A stretch of 64,000 nt of DNA from assembly GCA_963828825.1 (NCBI GenBank), contig CAWHGF010000004.1, positions 992,001 to 1,056,000 on the forward strand, written 5' to 3'. Both the position numbers and the translations under genes were made by a program. The notes below the pieces were generated by a model. That model was given only the letters and a program-made list of their open reading frames with translations, was not told the DNA's origin and ran no database searches. This stretch comes from Bog-473 sp963828825. Lineage in GTDB: Bacteria; Actinomycetota; Acidimicrobiia; Acidimicrobiales; RAAP-2. Below, piece by piece: positions 20,089 through 29,172 of this stretch (its first letter is position 1; each line of letters begins with the position of its first letter).

Positions 20089-21039
20089 TCAGTCCGTGCG
20101 GGCGCGCACGAATTCGAGCACGGCGCGGGTCCCATCGTTCAGTTCGGTCCAGGAGCGCCAGCCGAGCTGGATGGCCGCCCGTTCGACGTCGAGGCTGGAG
20201 CGGAGCAGCTCGCCCGGGCGCGCCGGCGCCAGGACTGACTTCACCTCCGTGCCGGACTGGGTCGCCAGGGCCCTGACGAGCTCGTTGACCGATGTCTCGC
20301 GCCCGGTCCCGATGTTGCACACGAGGCCGCCGCCGCGGGTGGCGGCCCGCACGAAGGCGTCGACGACATCATCGACGAAGACGAAGTCCCTCGTCTGATC
20401 GCCGTCCCCGAAGATCGTGACCGGCTCGCCGCGCACCACGTGCTCGGCGAATATGGCGACCACGCCGGCCTCACCGTGGGGATCCTGCCGGGGCCCGTAG
20501 ACGTTCCCCAGCGCGAGGGCGCAGAACTCCAGTGAGTGCAACTCACGATAGGCCACCAGGTAATCGATGACGGCCTTCTTGGCCACGCCGTAGGGCGACA
20601 GCGGCTGCTGGGGGTGCGATTCGCGCACGGGGAGGTCCTCGACCGCCGGTTCGCCGTAGAGCGTGCCGCCGCTGGCGGCGAAGACCACACGCTCGGCCTC
20701 GGCTCGGCGCGCCCCCTCCAGGACGTTGAGCGAGCCGACCACGTTGACGGTGGCGTCGAACGCCGGGCGGGCCACCGAGACCCGGACATCGGCCTGAGCA
20801 GCGAGATGGAAGACCAGCTCGGGGCGCCGGCGCGCCATGAGCTCGGTGACGGCCGGCGCGGTGATGTCGAGGTGGTGGATGGTCAGCGCCCGGCCCGCGC
20901 TCCCGCGGGCCTCAGCCAAGTTCGAAAGCGAACCCGTCGAGAAGTCGTCGACGACGTCGACCTCGTGCCCTTCGACGAGCAGGCGGTCGACCAGGTTGGA
21001 CCCGATGAACCCGGCGCCTCCCGTCACCAGCGTGCGCAT
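20089..21039 (-). CDS. NAD-dependent nucleotide-sugar epimerase (UDP-glucose 4-epimerase-like)
   Basis: A 316-residue extended SDR. MRTLVTGGAGFIGSNLVDRL gives the cofactor site, VVDDFSTG the ribose-binding acidic region, VFHLAAQADVRVS and the catalytic SPYGVAKKAVIDY follow, and the substrate side has NVYGPRQDPHGEAGV and FGDGDQTRDFVFVDD. These features suit actinobacterial GalE-like UDP-sugar epimerases, though the exact sugar is uncertain. It lies 12 bases after the guanylyltransferase gene, so the two are likely co-transcribed for surface-glycan precursors. Confidence 0.9.
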   Translation of the reverse strand: MRTLVTGGAGFIGSNLVDRLLVEGHEVDVVDDFSTGSLSNLAEARGSAGRALTIHHLDITAPAVTELMARRRPELVFHLAAQADVRVSVARPAFDATVNVVGSLNVLEGARRAEAERVVFAASGGTLYGEPAVEDLPVRESHPQQPLSPYGVAKKAVIDYLVAYRELHSLEFCALALGNVYGPRQDPHGEAGVVAIFAEHVVRGEPVTIFGDGDQTRDFVFVDDVVDAFVRAATRGGGLVCNIGTGRETSVNELVRALATQSGTEVKSVLAPARPGELLRSSLDVERAAIQLGWRSWTELNDGTRAVLEFVRARTD

Positions 21040-21051
21040 GCCCTGGCCTTT

Positions 21052-22128
21052 CTAGCCCGACACCCGTTCGCCGTCGACCAGCGTCCCCGACGAGACCACC
21101 GCATCGGCACCGAGGACGGAAACCGCCCGCACATCACCCCTCTGCCCCACGATCGACCGGGGGCCCATGACAGACCCCGCCACCTTGGCATCGGCCGCGA
21201 CATGGCAGCCGACCATGAGCACCGAGTCCGCCACGAACGCACCGGAGGAGACCACCGTCCCGGGCCCGAGGATGCTGCGCTCAACCCTCGCTCCCGACTC
21301 GACCACGCACCCCGAGAGGATGACGGAGGGACCCTTGACCTCGCCCTCCACATCACTCTCACCCTCCAGCAGGACCCCATCGCCGCGGTCGACCACGTGA
21401 GGGCTCACGATCGGTCCGCGCTTCTGGTTCAGGTAGTCGAAGTTGGCTTCGAGGTACGCGGCCGGGGTTCCTGTATCGAGCCAGTAGCGGTCGTCGGAGC
21501 GAGCGAAAAGCCCCCGGTCGCGCACCATGGCAGGAAAGGTCTCCCGTTCTATCGAGACCCGCCCTCCCTCGGGGATCCGACTAAGCACGGATGGCTCGAG
21601 CACATACGTACCGGCATTGATTTCGTTCGTCGGCGACTCGTCGCGTGGCGGCTTCTCGACGAAGGCCGTCACCCGGCCGTCGTCGTCGGTCGGCACCACG
21701 CCGAACGCGGAGGGGTCTGCCACCGGATGCAGGGCGATCGTTCCCTCCGCACCGCGTGCGCGGTGAAAGGCCACCAGGGAGGTCAGATCGAGATCGGTGA
21801 GGACGTCGCCGTTGACGACCACGAATGTCTCGTCGATTCCGGCGAACGTGGCGGCGTAGCGGACGGCGCCGGCCGTGTCGAGCGGCTCCGGCTCGACGGC
21901 GTAGGTCAGCCCCAAGCCGGCGACCCGGCCCTCCGGGTAGGCCTCAATGAAGGCATCAGGCAGATAGCCGAGCGAAAGGACGGCCTCGTCGATGCCGTGG
22001 GGGGCGAGCTGCCCGAGCACACGCTCAATCATGGGAATCCCGACGACGGGGAGCATCTGCTTGGGAGTCGAAAGCGTGAGAGGACGAAGCCTCGTCCCCT
22101 CGCCTCCGACGAGGACGACTGCCTTCAT
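21052..22128 (-). CDS. manC: Mannose-1-phosphate guanylyltransferase-type nucleotidyltransferase
   Basis: Makes GDP-mannose (or another NDP-sugar) from sugar-1-phosphate and NTP. The nucleotide-binding signature is VLVGGEGTRLRPLTLSTPKQ at residues 5-24. FVVVNGDVLTDLDL and VEKPPRDESPTNEINAGTYV mark the metal and sugar sites, and the last third is a left-handed beta-helix of hexapeptide-like repeats. The 358-residue length and family match the mycobacterial enzyme encoded beside fbiA-fbiB, which is the basis for preferring GDP-mannose. The substrate is not proven. Its ATG shares one base with the preceding stop (TAATG). Confidence 0.85.
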   Translation of the reverse strand: MKAVVLVGGEGTRLRPLTLSTPKQMLPVVGIPMIERVLGQLAPHGIDEAVLSLGYLPDAFIEAYPEGRVAGLGLTYAVEPEPLDTAGAVRYAATFAGIDETFVVVNGDVLTDLDLTSLVAFHRARGAEGTIALHPVADPSAFGVVPTDDDGRVTAFVEKPPRDESPTNEINAGTYVLEPSVLSRIPEGGRVSIERETFPAMVRDRGLFARSDDRYWLDTGTPAAYLEANFDYLNQKRGPIVSPHVVDRGDGVLLEGESDVEGEVKGPSVILSGCVVESGARVERSILGPGTVVSSGAFVADSVLMVGCHVAADAKVAGSVMGPRSIVGQRGDVRAVSVLGADAVVSSGTLVDGERVSG

Positions 22129-22949
22129 TACTTGGTCGTCGTCGTGGACGAAGGTTTCGTCGTCGTGGTGGCCGGCGGGGCTGTCGTCGTCGTGGCCGAT
22201 GGTGCCGTCGTCGAGGTGACACCCGCCGTGGTCGTGGTGGTCGTCGCCACCGGCGCCTGCTCGCCGGCCAGCACCTGGACCAGGGCGAGAATGGTCGAGC
22301 TTGGCGGCTTGGGCAACGGCTTGTCCTCGGGCACGAATCCGACCGTGATCAGCTGACGGTCCTCGAACTTGAGGTTGGCGGGCTTCAGCGTCGTGGCAAC
22401 CGGGTTCTCCACCTCCTCGTTCTTCTTCCCCTGCGCGACCAACCAGTCACGCGCCTGCACCACCGCGACCTTCCCCGCGTCCGGTGTCCCGGCCGCGCAC
22501 TTCTCGCCGTTCTTGTATTCAGTGGCTGTGGAGGACGGATACTTCAGCGTGGTGTTGGTCAAGGTAAGTCCGCTATACCCTTCGGCGAACTTTCCCACCG
22601 TCGCGTTGTTGCCCGCCTCGTTGGCATTCTTGGGCGCGATCAGGAGCACACCGCTGCCTGTCGTCGTGAGGCCCGTGGTCGCGGTGCTGGGCGAGGCAGT
22701 GAGTGCCGGCTGCATTGTCCCGCAGATGTCGAAGGCCAGGCCGGCGTGCCACGTCGTCCCGACGGTGGGCTCGACGACGGCCGGGACCTTGTTGTAGTTG
22801 TACTTGGCGAGCGCGATCGACCCCAGCCCGACGAGCACGATGATCACGAGCGCGGCGTACCAGTTCACCGGCATCTGCCCGCGGTAGGTGGCGCCACCGC
22901 CCGTCGCGGCCACGCGTGCGACTGATTTCCCAGAAGAGCTTCTCGCCAT
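22128..22949 (-). CDS. Membrane-anchored protein with Thr-rich tail, function unknown
   Basis: A 273-residue protein starting MARSSSGKSVARVAA. A single membrane helix lies near residues 30-50 (WYAALVIIVLVGLGSIALA), followed by an extracytoplasmic domain with two cysteines (FDICGTMQP and KNGEKCAAG) and a C-terminal tail of about 50 residues made almost only of Thr, Ala, Pro and Ser. I do not recognise the domain. The stop and the manC start share one base, so the protein may act with GDP-mannose-dependent envelope synthesis, but that rests on context only. The low-complexity tail may be O-glycosylated or span the wall. Confidence 0.78.
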   Translation of the reverse strand: MARSSSGKSVARVAATGGGATYRGQMPVNWYAALVIIVLVGLGSIALAKYNYNKVPAVVEPTVGTTWHAGLAFDICGTMQPALTASPSTATTGLTTTGSGVLLIAPKNANEAGNNATVGKFAEGYSGLTLTNTTLKYPSSTATEYKNGEKCAAGTPDAGKVAVVQARDWLVAQGKKNEEVENPVATTLKPANLKFEDRQLITVGFVPEDKPLPKPPSSTILALVQVLAGEQAPVATTTTTTAGVTSTTAPSATTTTAPPATTTTKPSSTTTTK

Positions 22950-22963
22950 GGCGGGTGGCAACC

Positions 22964-23738
22964 CTACAGCCTGGCGGGGTGCCCTCCCGCGGCAGGCGAC
23001 CCGCGCAGCAGGTCACGATAGAGGGCCGTCGTCTCGGGATGGAGGCAGTCCGTCGGGAGATGCACGGCCGTCCGGGCCGCTGGGCGGGCTGCCTCTCCGG
23101 CCAGCGTCAAGAGCTGCGCCATGGCCGAGTGCAGCCGGACCCGGTTGCCCTGGGCCGCCGTGGCCGTCAACAGCGCGCGGTAGAGGCGTTCGTCGTACGG
23201 GCTCACGTGCAGAGCCTGGCGGATCATCCACTCGGCGTCGTCGCCACAACCGAGTTGCACGAACGCGTCGGCACCGCGGAGCGCCGTGCGCACGACCAGC
23301 GACTCGATGTCCGATTGGGTCCCGTCGAAGACGGCCCAATCCACCGCGGCGCAACCCCGAGAAGAGCGGACCCCGGACCAGCCGCATGGCCCCGAGGAGC
23401 TGGAGCGGGTCGTCCGACGAGGCCAGCGAGGTGAACCGTTCGACGTCGGTGGTCACCGAGGCGCCCAATCGGAGGTCGACGCCCCGGGGGAGATGCGGCC
23501 TGCCGTCGGGCGCCCGGCCCAGCGCCCGGCGGGCGTCCGAGGAGGTCGAGTGCACTGTGGAGAGGCAGACCGGTCGCTCGGGCCAGATCGCCAGCGCCCA
23601 TTCGGCATGACGCACGCCGCGGCGGTGGAAGGCGAGGTAGACCACGAGCTCGAGGGCAGCCGAGCGGTGAAACGGTCCGGCCGCGCCACCGACGGCGACC
23701 GGACCGAGGACCGCGACTTCGACGCCTTGTTCGGTCAC
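22964..23738 (-). CDS. SARP-like regulator with BTAD domain, interrupted by a one-base frameshift
   Basis: The N-terminal part starts VTEQGVEVAVLGPVAVGG and contains a winged-helix-like segment (SAALELVVYLAFHRRGVRH, SSDARRALG), then RLVRGPLFSGL near 23360. The chain resumes in the next frame with VDWAVFDGTQSDIESLVV and a helical-repeat region (DAEWMIRQALHVSPYDERLY, LTATAAQGNRVRLHSAMAQL) that resembles the bacterial transcriptional activation domain. Joined, it is about 255 residues, the size of a minimal SARP. The break is one surplus base near 23345-23356. GTG 23738 is the start. It may regulate the neighbouring envelope genes, but no operator is seen. Confidence 0.72.
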
Positions 23739-23766
23739 GCCGGGGAACGGTCGGCGGCGCGCCGGG

Positions 23767-23840
23767 TGGGGGCGGAGGGATTCGAACCCTCACTGGGGAC
23801 GGTTTAAGCGCCCTGCCTCTGCCAGTTGGGCTACACCCCC
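23767..23840 (-). tRNA. tRNA with anticodon UAA and short variable loop
   Basis: A full cloverleaf can be drawn over 74 bases: seven-pair acceptor stem (GGGGGTG/CGCCCCC), three-pair D stem with GG in the loop, five-pair anticodon stem GGGCG/CGTCC with loop CTTAAAC, a five-base variable loop, five-pair T stem with loop TTCGAAT, and discriminator A. CCA is not encoded. The anticodon UAA reads UUA (leucine), yet bacterial leucine tRNAs normally have a long variable arm, absent here. The identity is therefore uncertain. Confidence 0.85.
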
Positions 23841-23860
23841 GGAGCACCATTCTTGACCGA

Positions 23861-25135
23861 ATGGGAGACCGTCGTGAGGATGACCCCGTGGTTCATGACC
23901 TCAGCCAGGTGGACCTGACCGATCTCGACACGTTTGCGGGTGGCTTCCCGCACGACATCTTCCGCCTTCACCGGGAGCAGGCGCCCGTATGGTGGCACGA
24001 GCCCACAATCCACACCCCCGACGGGGAGGGCTTCTGGTCGGTGGCCACCTATGACGAGGTGCGGCACGTGCTCCACGACCCGGTGACCTATTCCTCGGAG
24101 ACCGGAGGCGACCGACCCTACGGGGGGACGATCATTCAGGATCTCCCGGTGGCAGGCGTCGTGCTCAACATGATGGACGACCCCCGTCACGCCCGCATCC
24201 GGCGCCTGGTCACCAGGGGCCTGACTCCGGCGGCCGTGCGCGACCTGGAGCACGAGCTGCGAAGCCGGATGCGGCGGCTCGTCGCATCGGTCGACGAGGA
24301 ATGTGACTTTCTGGTCGACGTGGCGGCCGAGCTCCCGATGCAGGCCATCTGCCTCCTCCTCGGCATACCCGAGCCTGACCGCCATCTCCTCTTCGAGGCC
24401 GTCGAGCACATCTTCGACATTCCCGACGAGTCCGATTTCCTCTCCATGACACCGGAGCGGGAATCCGCCGTGGGACTGATGTACGAATACGGAGCGCAGC
24501 TCATCCGCGAGAAGCGTGCTCTCCCGCGTCCCGACATGCTCTCGACCGTGATCCACGCCGAGCTCGCTGACGCCGAGCCACCACGGCTGAGCGACGACGA
24601 GCTCTCGGCCTTCTTCTCGCTGCTGTTCGCCGCCGGCGCCGAGACGACCCGCAACGCCATCGCCGGGGCGATGCTCGCCTTCCTCGAATGGCCCGAGCAA
24701 CTCGGCCTTCTGCGGACCGGGCAAGTGTCGATGGACACCGCGGTGGAGGAGATCCTGCGTTGGACGACACCGTCGCCCTCCAAGCGCAGGACCGCGACCA
24801 CCTGGAGCCAGCTGGGTGGCGCGCGCATCGGGCCCGGGCAGAAGGTCGTCGTCTGGGAGGGCTCGGCCAACCGGGACGCGAGGCGCTTCGACGAACCGGA
24901 CGCGTTCCTCGTACAACGCGACCCCAACCCGCACCTGGCCTTCGGCCACGGCGTCCACTTCTGCCTCGGCGCGCACCTGGCCCGCCTCGAGATCCGCGTG
25001 GCCCTGGAAGAAGTCTTCCAGTCGGTCGAGTCGTTCACTCTTGCCGCGCCGCCGCAGTGGACGCGCAGCAACCGGCACACCGGTATCCGCCATCTCCCGT
25101 TGCGCCTGCAGAAGCGGACCACAACACCCACATGA
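23861..25135 (+). CDS. Cytochrome P450
   Basis: A 424-residue soluble heme monooxygenase. The I-helix oxygen-binding motif is AGAETTRNA near residue 260, the K-helix ExxR is EEILRWTTP near 297, and the heme-cysteine loop is FGHGVHFCLGAHLAR near 365-379. The C-terminal sequence and the RDPNPHLAFGHG lead-in resemble CYP124/125/142-type enzymes that hydroxylate steroids or branched lipids, but family assignment from memory is tentative. No ferredoxin gene is adjacent. ATG 23861 is used; the gene begins about 20 bases after the tRNA and is transcribed away from it. Confidence 0.95.
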   Translation: MGDRREDDPVVHDLSQVDLTDLDTFAGGFPHDIFRLHREQAPVWWHEPTIHTPDGEGFWSVATYDEVRHVLHDPVTYSSETGGDRPYGGTIIQDLPVAGVVLNMMDDPRHARIRRLVTRGLTPAAVRDLEHELRSRMRRLVASVDEECDFLVDVAAELPMQAICLLLGIPEPDRHLLFEAVEHIFDIPDESDFLSMTPERESAVGLMYEYGAQLIREKRALPRPDMLSTVIHAELADAEPPRLSDDELSAFFSLLFAAGAETTRNAIAGAMLAFLEWPEQLGLLRTGQVSMDTAVEEILRWTTPSPSKRRTATTWSQLGGARIGPGQKVVVWEGSANRDARRFDEPDAFLVQRDPNPHLAFGHGVHFCLGAHLARLEIRVALEEVFQSVESFTLAAPPQWTRSNRHTGIRHLPLRLQKRTTTPT

Positions 25136-25238
25136 GCCCACCGTCGTGTGGCGCCGGAGTCTCACTCGCCGCTGCTGCCCGTGGAATGCTCACTGCAGAG
25201 GGCGGTGCCCAGGCGGGATGGGAGCCCGGGCGCGGCCG

Positions 25239-26810
25239 CTACCCCGGCAGGCCCGACACGAGCGGGCGATGCCGCTCCAAGACGGCGAGCTCTTCATTGC
25301 GCGGCGCCGGCTCCAGCCGGGTATCCGCCCCGAAGATCATGGTGACGCGCTCGGCGGGGTCCCAGGCGGGCCAGGCGCCGATGCCGTCGTGACCAGGATC
25401 ACCCGCAGCGGCGAAGGCCAACCAGGCCCGCTGCATCTGGGCCGAGAGGGTCTCGACGGCCGGGCCACCTCCGGAGAAGACCTGCACGACCGGCACGCGC
25501 ACCGCGCCGAACACGAACGGCAGCTCCAACGCGTGGCAGGAGCCCAGGATCCCGCCGAACGCCGGAGACTCCCAATCGAACAGGTAGACGAAGGCGCGCG
25601 AGCCCCGCGCCGCATGGGCGGCGGCGAGCTGGAGGCTGGGCCAGCGGAACACGATGTCCGTCCCGACCGCGACCCAGACGGCGGTGGGCTCGATCGACTC
25701 CCCCCGTGACCGCCGTGCCGAACGGTAGACATCGATCACCTCGGTTCCGGGCATGTCCGGCACCGCGTTGGCCACCCAGCGCGTCATCCCGTCCTCATCG
25801 AGCGCCATCAGCGTGGGGTTGCCGAGGCCGAAGAGCGTGACCTCGTCCCTGTTCGTACCGATCAACAAGTCGATACCGGCCGCCGCGCCGTTCGCCACCG
25901 CGGCCAGCGGATGGTCGGGCAGCAGGACACGGTCGACGACGGGAAGGAACGGGAGCGGGATCATTCCCGGGTCCGGACGCCGCTTCCCCATCTCTTCGGT
26001 GGCCGCCACGAGCTCAGCGGCCGGGACGCGTTCGAGTGACTCTCTCGTGCAGGACGCGATGCCCAGCGCGGCCGCCAGCCGCTCCGCCGATCGCTCCGCC
26101 TCCTCGAGTGTGTGCACGTGGGCCCCGCCGCTCTGGACGATGGCGCGCCGGAAGAGCCCCGTGGCAGCCGGCGTGCCGAGCAGTGTCGCCACACTGAATC
26201 CTCCGGCGGACTCGCCGAAGATGGTGACGGTGCCGGGATCGCCGCCGAAGGCCGCGATGTTGTCGCGTACCCACCGCAGTGCAGCCAGCTGGTCCTGAAG
26301 GCCCCAGTTGCCGACCAGCCCATCGGGATCGGCCAGGTCCCGGTGGCCCAGGAAGCCAAGGGCGCCGAGCCGGTAGTTGATGGTCACCACGACGGCGTCG
26401 CCGTTGCGCACCAGATCACCGCCCCGGTAGAGGAAGACCGACCCGCTGCCCGAGGTGAAGCCACCCCCGTGTATGAAGACCATCACGGGGCGGCCCGCTC
26501 CAGGCTCCAACGTGGGTGACGCGGGCAGCTCCGGGGTCCAGATGTTGAGCGAGAGACAGTCCTCGCTGTGTGGTTCGGACGCCCCAGGATCCGCAGGGCT
26601 CGTGATTCCAGGCACGGATGCGGACTGCGGAGCGATCGGCCCGAAGGTCGAGGCGTCGCGTACCTCTTCCCAACGCTCGGCCTCCAACGGGGGCCGCCAG
26701 CGCAACGGGCCCACGGGTGCACGGCCAAAGGGCACGCCCGAGAACGACCACAGGTCGTCTCGCCAGACACCTCTGAGTCTCCCCTGAGCGACGGACACGA
26801 CACCCTTCAC
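25239..26810 (-). CDS. Type B carboxylesterase
   Basis: A 523-residue alpha/beta-hydrolase of the carboxylesterase/lipase family. The oxyanion region is FIHGGGFTSGSGS, the nucleophile elbow is FGESAGGFSVATL with the catalytic Ser near residue 200, and the acid and histidine lie in the later IGTNRDEVT and GILGSCHALELPFVF segments. It hydrolyses carboxylic esters; the natural substrate is unknown. There is no obvious signal peptide, so it is probably cytoplasmic. ATG 26810 precedes the conserved GRLRGVWRDDLWSFSGVPFG start of the fold. It is divergent from the NlpC/P60 gene and convergent with the P450 gene. Confidence 0.93.
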   Translation of the reverse strand: MKGVVSVAQGRLRGVWRDDLWSFSGVPFGRAPVGPLRWRPPLEAERWEEVRDASTFGPIAPQSASVPGITSPADPGASEPHSEDCLSLNIWTPELPASPTLEPGAGRPVMVFIHGGGFTSGSGSVFLYRGGDLVRNGDAVVVTINYRLGALGFLGHRDLADPDGLVGNWGLQDQLAALRWVRDNIAAFGGDPGTVTIFGESAGGFSVATLLGTPAATGLFRRAIVQSGGAHVHTLEEAERSAERLAAALGIASCTRESLERVPAAELVAATEEMGKRRPDPGMIPLPFLPVVDRVLLPDHPLAAVANGAAAGIDLLIGTNRDEVTLFGLGNPTLMALDEDGMTRWVANAVPDMPGTEVIDVYRSARRSRGESIEPTAVWVAVGTDIVFRWPSLQLAAAHAARGSRAFVYLFDWESPAFGGILGSCHALELPFVFGAVRVPVVQVFSGGGPAVETLSAQMQRAWLAFAAAGDPGHDGIGAWPAWDPAERVTMIFGADTRLEPAPRNEELAVLERHRPLVSGLPG

Positions 26811-26945
26811 GCACGAGGACCCTATGGATGCAAAGACGAACGGTCAATCGAACCGCCGATCGAACCGATAACCGAGCAGAAGGTCAACTGCGCGCGAACT
26901 CGGGAAACAACCGGTCGGGAACAAAGGGATGCCGAAGATGCCACC

Positions 26946-28235
26946 ATGCAGCCATTACGCTGTTGCGCCGTGGATGCAGTGAATTGTCGGGGCACTGTCC
27001 GCAGGCTGGCTCCTCTCGTCAGGATGACCATGGTCGCCGGCTTACTCGGCGCGTTGCTGTCGGCAGCGGCCGTGGTGCACGCGGGTGCGACGACGTCCAC
27101 CACGCTGCCCGGGCCCGCACCGAACCAGTCGCAGATCAACGCAACCCAGTCGCAGGTCGGTCAGATAGAGGCCACGCTGTCCCAGGAGGAGCAGCAGACC
27201 TCCGTCCTCGATGACAAGTACAACACCGCGCAGCAGGACGTCCAGAACGCGCAGACGGCCTTGCAGTCCCTCGCCGGCGACCTCGTCCACACGCGCTCGA
27301 CCGTCGACGCCGACAAGCGGCAAGTGGCGAGTGACGCAGTCCAGGCGTACGTGTACGGCACCCCCGAGTCCGGGTTCGCTTCCTACTTCTCCACCTCGGC
27401 CAATCTGAACCAAGCACGCAACCAGTACACGAACCAGATCGTCGGCGATCTGACCAAGGCCGAGGTCTCGTTGGAGAACTCGGAGACGCGCCTGCAGGCC
27501 CAGGAAGCCGCGCAGCAGGCCGAGGCGGCACAGGCCCAGTCGGAGGCCGCGCAGGCCAAGACGCTCGCTCAGGCCAACGAGCAGGAAGCTGCCACCACCC
27601 AAGCGACCTTGAATCAGGTGCAGGGTCAGCTCGCCCAGGAGGTCGCACAGGCGGCCGTTCAGGAGGCGCAGCAGGAGGCCGCGGTCGCGGCGCGCGCCGC
27701 CAGCGCGGCGGCCCAGCAACAGGCGGCGGCGGCGGCAGCCGCCGCGGCGACCGTTGCCGGGACGGTCGGCGGATCGTCCAGCGGCGCCGCCGCAACCGCC
27801 GCGGCCAACCAAGCCGGCGGTGCCACGGGGCCGGTCGGCGGGTCCTCGCAGGGCAGTAGTGCCGGGATGGCGGCGGTGCAGGCGGCCGTGTCCCAGCTCG
27901 GCATTCCCTATGTCTTCGGCGGTGAGGAGGCCGGGGTCGGCTTCGACTGCTCGGGACTCGTCCAGTGGGCCTGGGGCCAGGCGGGCGTGACGATACCGAG
28001 GACGACCGAGACGGAGTGGCCCGCCCTCACGCACGTGTCGCTCGATGCGCTCCAACCCGGTGACCTGCTCTTCTATTACAACCTCGATGGTGACAGCCAG
28101 GTCGATCACGTCGTCATGTACACCGGCTCGGGTCCCTACGGGACCGACACGGTGATTCAGGCCCCCTTCACGGGGTCCGACGTTTCCTACTCCCCCATCT
28201 TCACCGAGGGCCTCATCGGAGCCGCCCGCCCGTAG
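26946..28235 (+). CDS. Secreted NlpC/P60 peptidoglycan hydrolase
   Basis: About 429 residues. A long basic N-region leads into the hydrophobic core TMVAGLLGALLSAAAVVHAGA, a likely Sec signal. A long coiled coil rich in Gln and Ala follows (residues about 60-240) with the conserved YVYGTPESGFASYFSTS segment, then an Ala/Gly linker, and a C-terminal NlpC/P60 domain with the catalytic cysteine in GFDCSGLVQWAWGQ, the histidine in VDHVVMYTG and the third polar site further on. Such RipA/CwlO-like enzymes cleave stem peptides of peptidoglycan. ATG 27024 is an alternative start. A TTA codon is at 27042. Confidence 0.9.
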   Translation: MQPLRCCAVDAVNCRGTVRRLAPLVRMTMVAGLLGALLSAAAVVHAGATTSTTLPGPAPNQSQINATQSQVGQIEATLSQEEQQTSVLDDKYNTAQQDVQNAQTALQSLAGDLVHTRSTVDADKRQVASDAVQAYVYGTPESGFASYFSTSANLNQARNQYTNQIVGDLTKAEVSLENSETRLQAQEAAQQAEAAQAQSEAAQAKTLAQANEQEAATTQATLNQVQGQLAQEVAQAAVQEAQQEAAVAARAASAAAQQQAAAAAAAAATVAGTVGGSSSGAAATAAANQAGGATGPVGGSSQGSSAGMAAVQAAVSQLGIPYVFGGEEAGVGFDCSGLVQWAWGQAGVTIPRTTETEWPALTHVSLDALQPGDLLFYYNLDGDSQVDHVVMYTGSGPYGTDTVIQAPFTGSDVSYSPIFTEGLIGAARP

Positions 28236-28282
28236 GCCTGTCGGCCAGGATCCCTCGCTCAGGTGATCGGTACGATGGCCCG

Positions 28283-29164
28283 ATGGCCAACGGGCGACAA
28301 GTAGTCGGTGCGAAGGACCGATCGACTGCCGTCGTGCCGATCCGCATCAGCGCCGAGCACACGGGCGAACACGAGGATCCCCGGCTGTCCGACGTCGACG
28401 AATGGGGCCGCTCCGAACGGACCCGGGCGCTGGCGCGGGCGATCTACGAGCCCGTCTACTCAAAGTGGTTCCGCACCGAGTGGGAGGGGCTCGAGAAGAT
28501 CCCGGCCGGAGGCGGCGCGCTGCTCGTGGCCAACCATGCCGGCGCCATTCCTTCTGACGCGCCGGTCATCATGCACGGGATCGAGAAGGAGCTCGGGCGA
28601 CCCGTCTACGGGTTGGCCGACTACTTCTTCCGGACCATCCCCGTCGTCGGGACGTTGTGGGCGCGCACCGGCGGCGTCTCGGCTCGTCCCGCCAACGCCT
28701 ACCGGCTCCTGAAGGAGCAGCGGCAGCTCGCGTTGGTCTTTCCCGAGGGCACCAAGGGGACGTCCAAGTCGTTCACCGACCGCTACCAGCTGCGCCGCTT
28801 CGGGCGCGGTGGCTTCGTTGAGATCGCCATGCGGGCCGGTGTCCCGGTCATCCCTATCGCCGTCGTCGGCTCGGAAGAGGCGATGCCAGTCGTGCTGCGC
28901 CTCCCGACGGTTGCGCGCGCGCTCGGCCTCCCGTACTTCCCCATCACGGCCAACATGCTCGCCCTGGGGCCGCTCGGCATCGTCACTCCGTTCCCCGCCA
29001 AGTTCAAACTGCGCGTCCTCAATCCGGTGCACTTCGACGTCCCGGCGGACCAGGACCGGTATTCGAAAAGCCGGATCATGGAGGAGTCCGAGCGGATCCG
29101 CGCGTTACTGCAGGACTCCGTGTACGACATGCTGCGCGACCGGCGCAGTGTCTGGTTCGGCTGA
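28283..29164 (+). CDS. Lysophospholipid acyltransferase family protein
   Basis: A 293-residue PlsC-type acyltransferase that would transfer an acyl group to a glycerolipid acceptor at the membrane. The catalytic block reads LLVANHAGAIPSDAPVI, so the His-Asp spacing is six residues instead of the usual four, a variant I associate with one actinobacterial subgroup. The acceptor-binding block is FPEGTKGTSKSF. The upstream 60 residues are polar. It is followed after eight bases by a sugar-epimerase-like gene, the same pairing as mycobacterial Rv0502 and galE2 (Rv0501) although in the opposite order. A TTA codon is at 29105. Confidence 0.9.
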   Translation: MANGRQVVGAKDRSTAVVPIRISAEHTGEHEDPRLSDVDEWGRSERTRALARAIYEPVYSKWFRTEWEGLEKIPAGGGALLVANHAGAIPSDAPVIMHGIEKELGRPVYGLADYFFRTIPVVGTLWARTGGVSARPANAYRLLKEQRQLALVFPEGTKGTSKSFTDRYQLRRFGRGGFVEIAMRAGVPVIPIAVVGSEEAMPVVLRLPTVARALGLPYFPITANMLALGPLGIVTPFPAKFKLRVLNPVHFDVPADQDRYSKSRIMEESERIRALLQDSVYDMLRDRRSVWFG

Positions 29165-29172
29165 GGCACGGG

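Noticed and set aside
26811..26945. Riboswitch before the NlpC/P60 gene
   Set aside because: The leader is short and shows no conserved core that I recognise.
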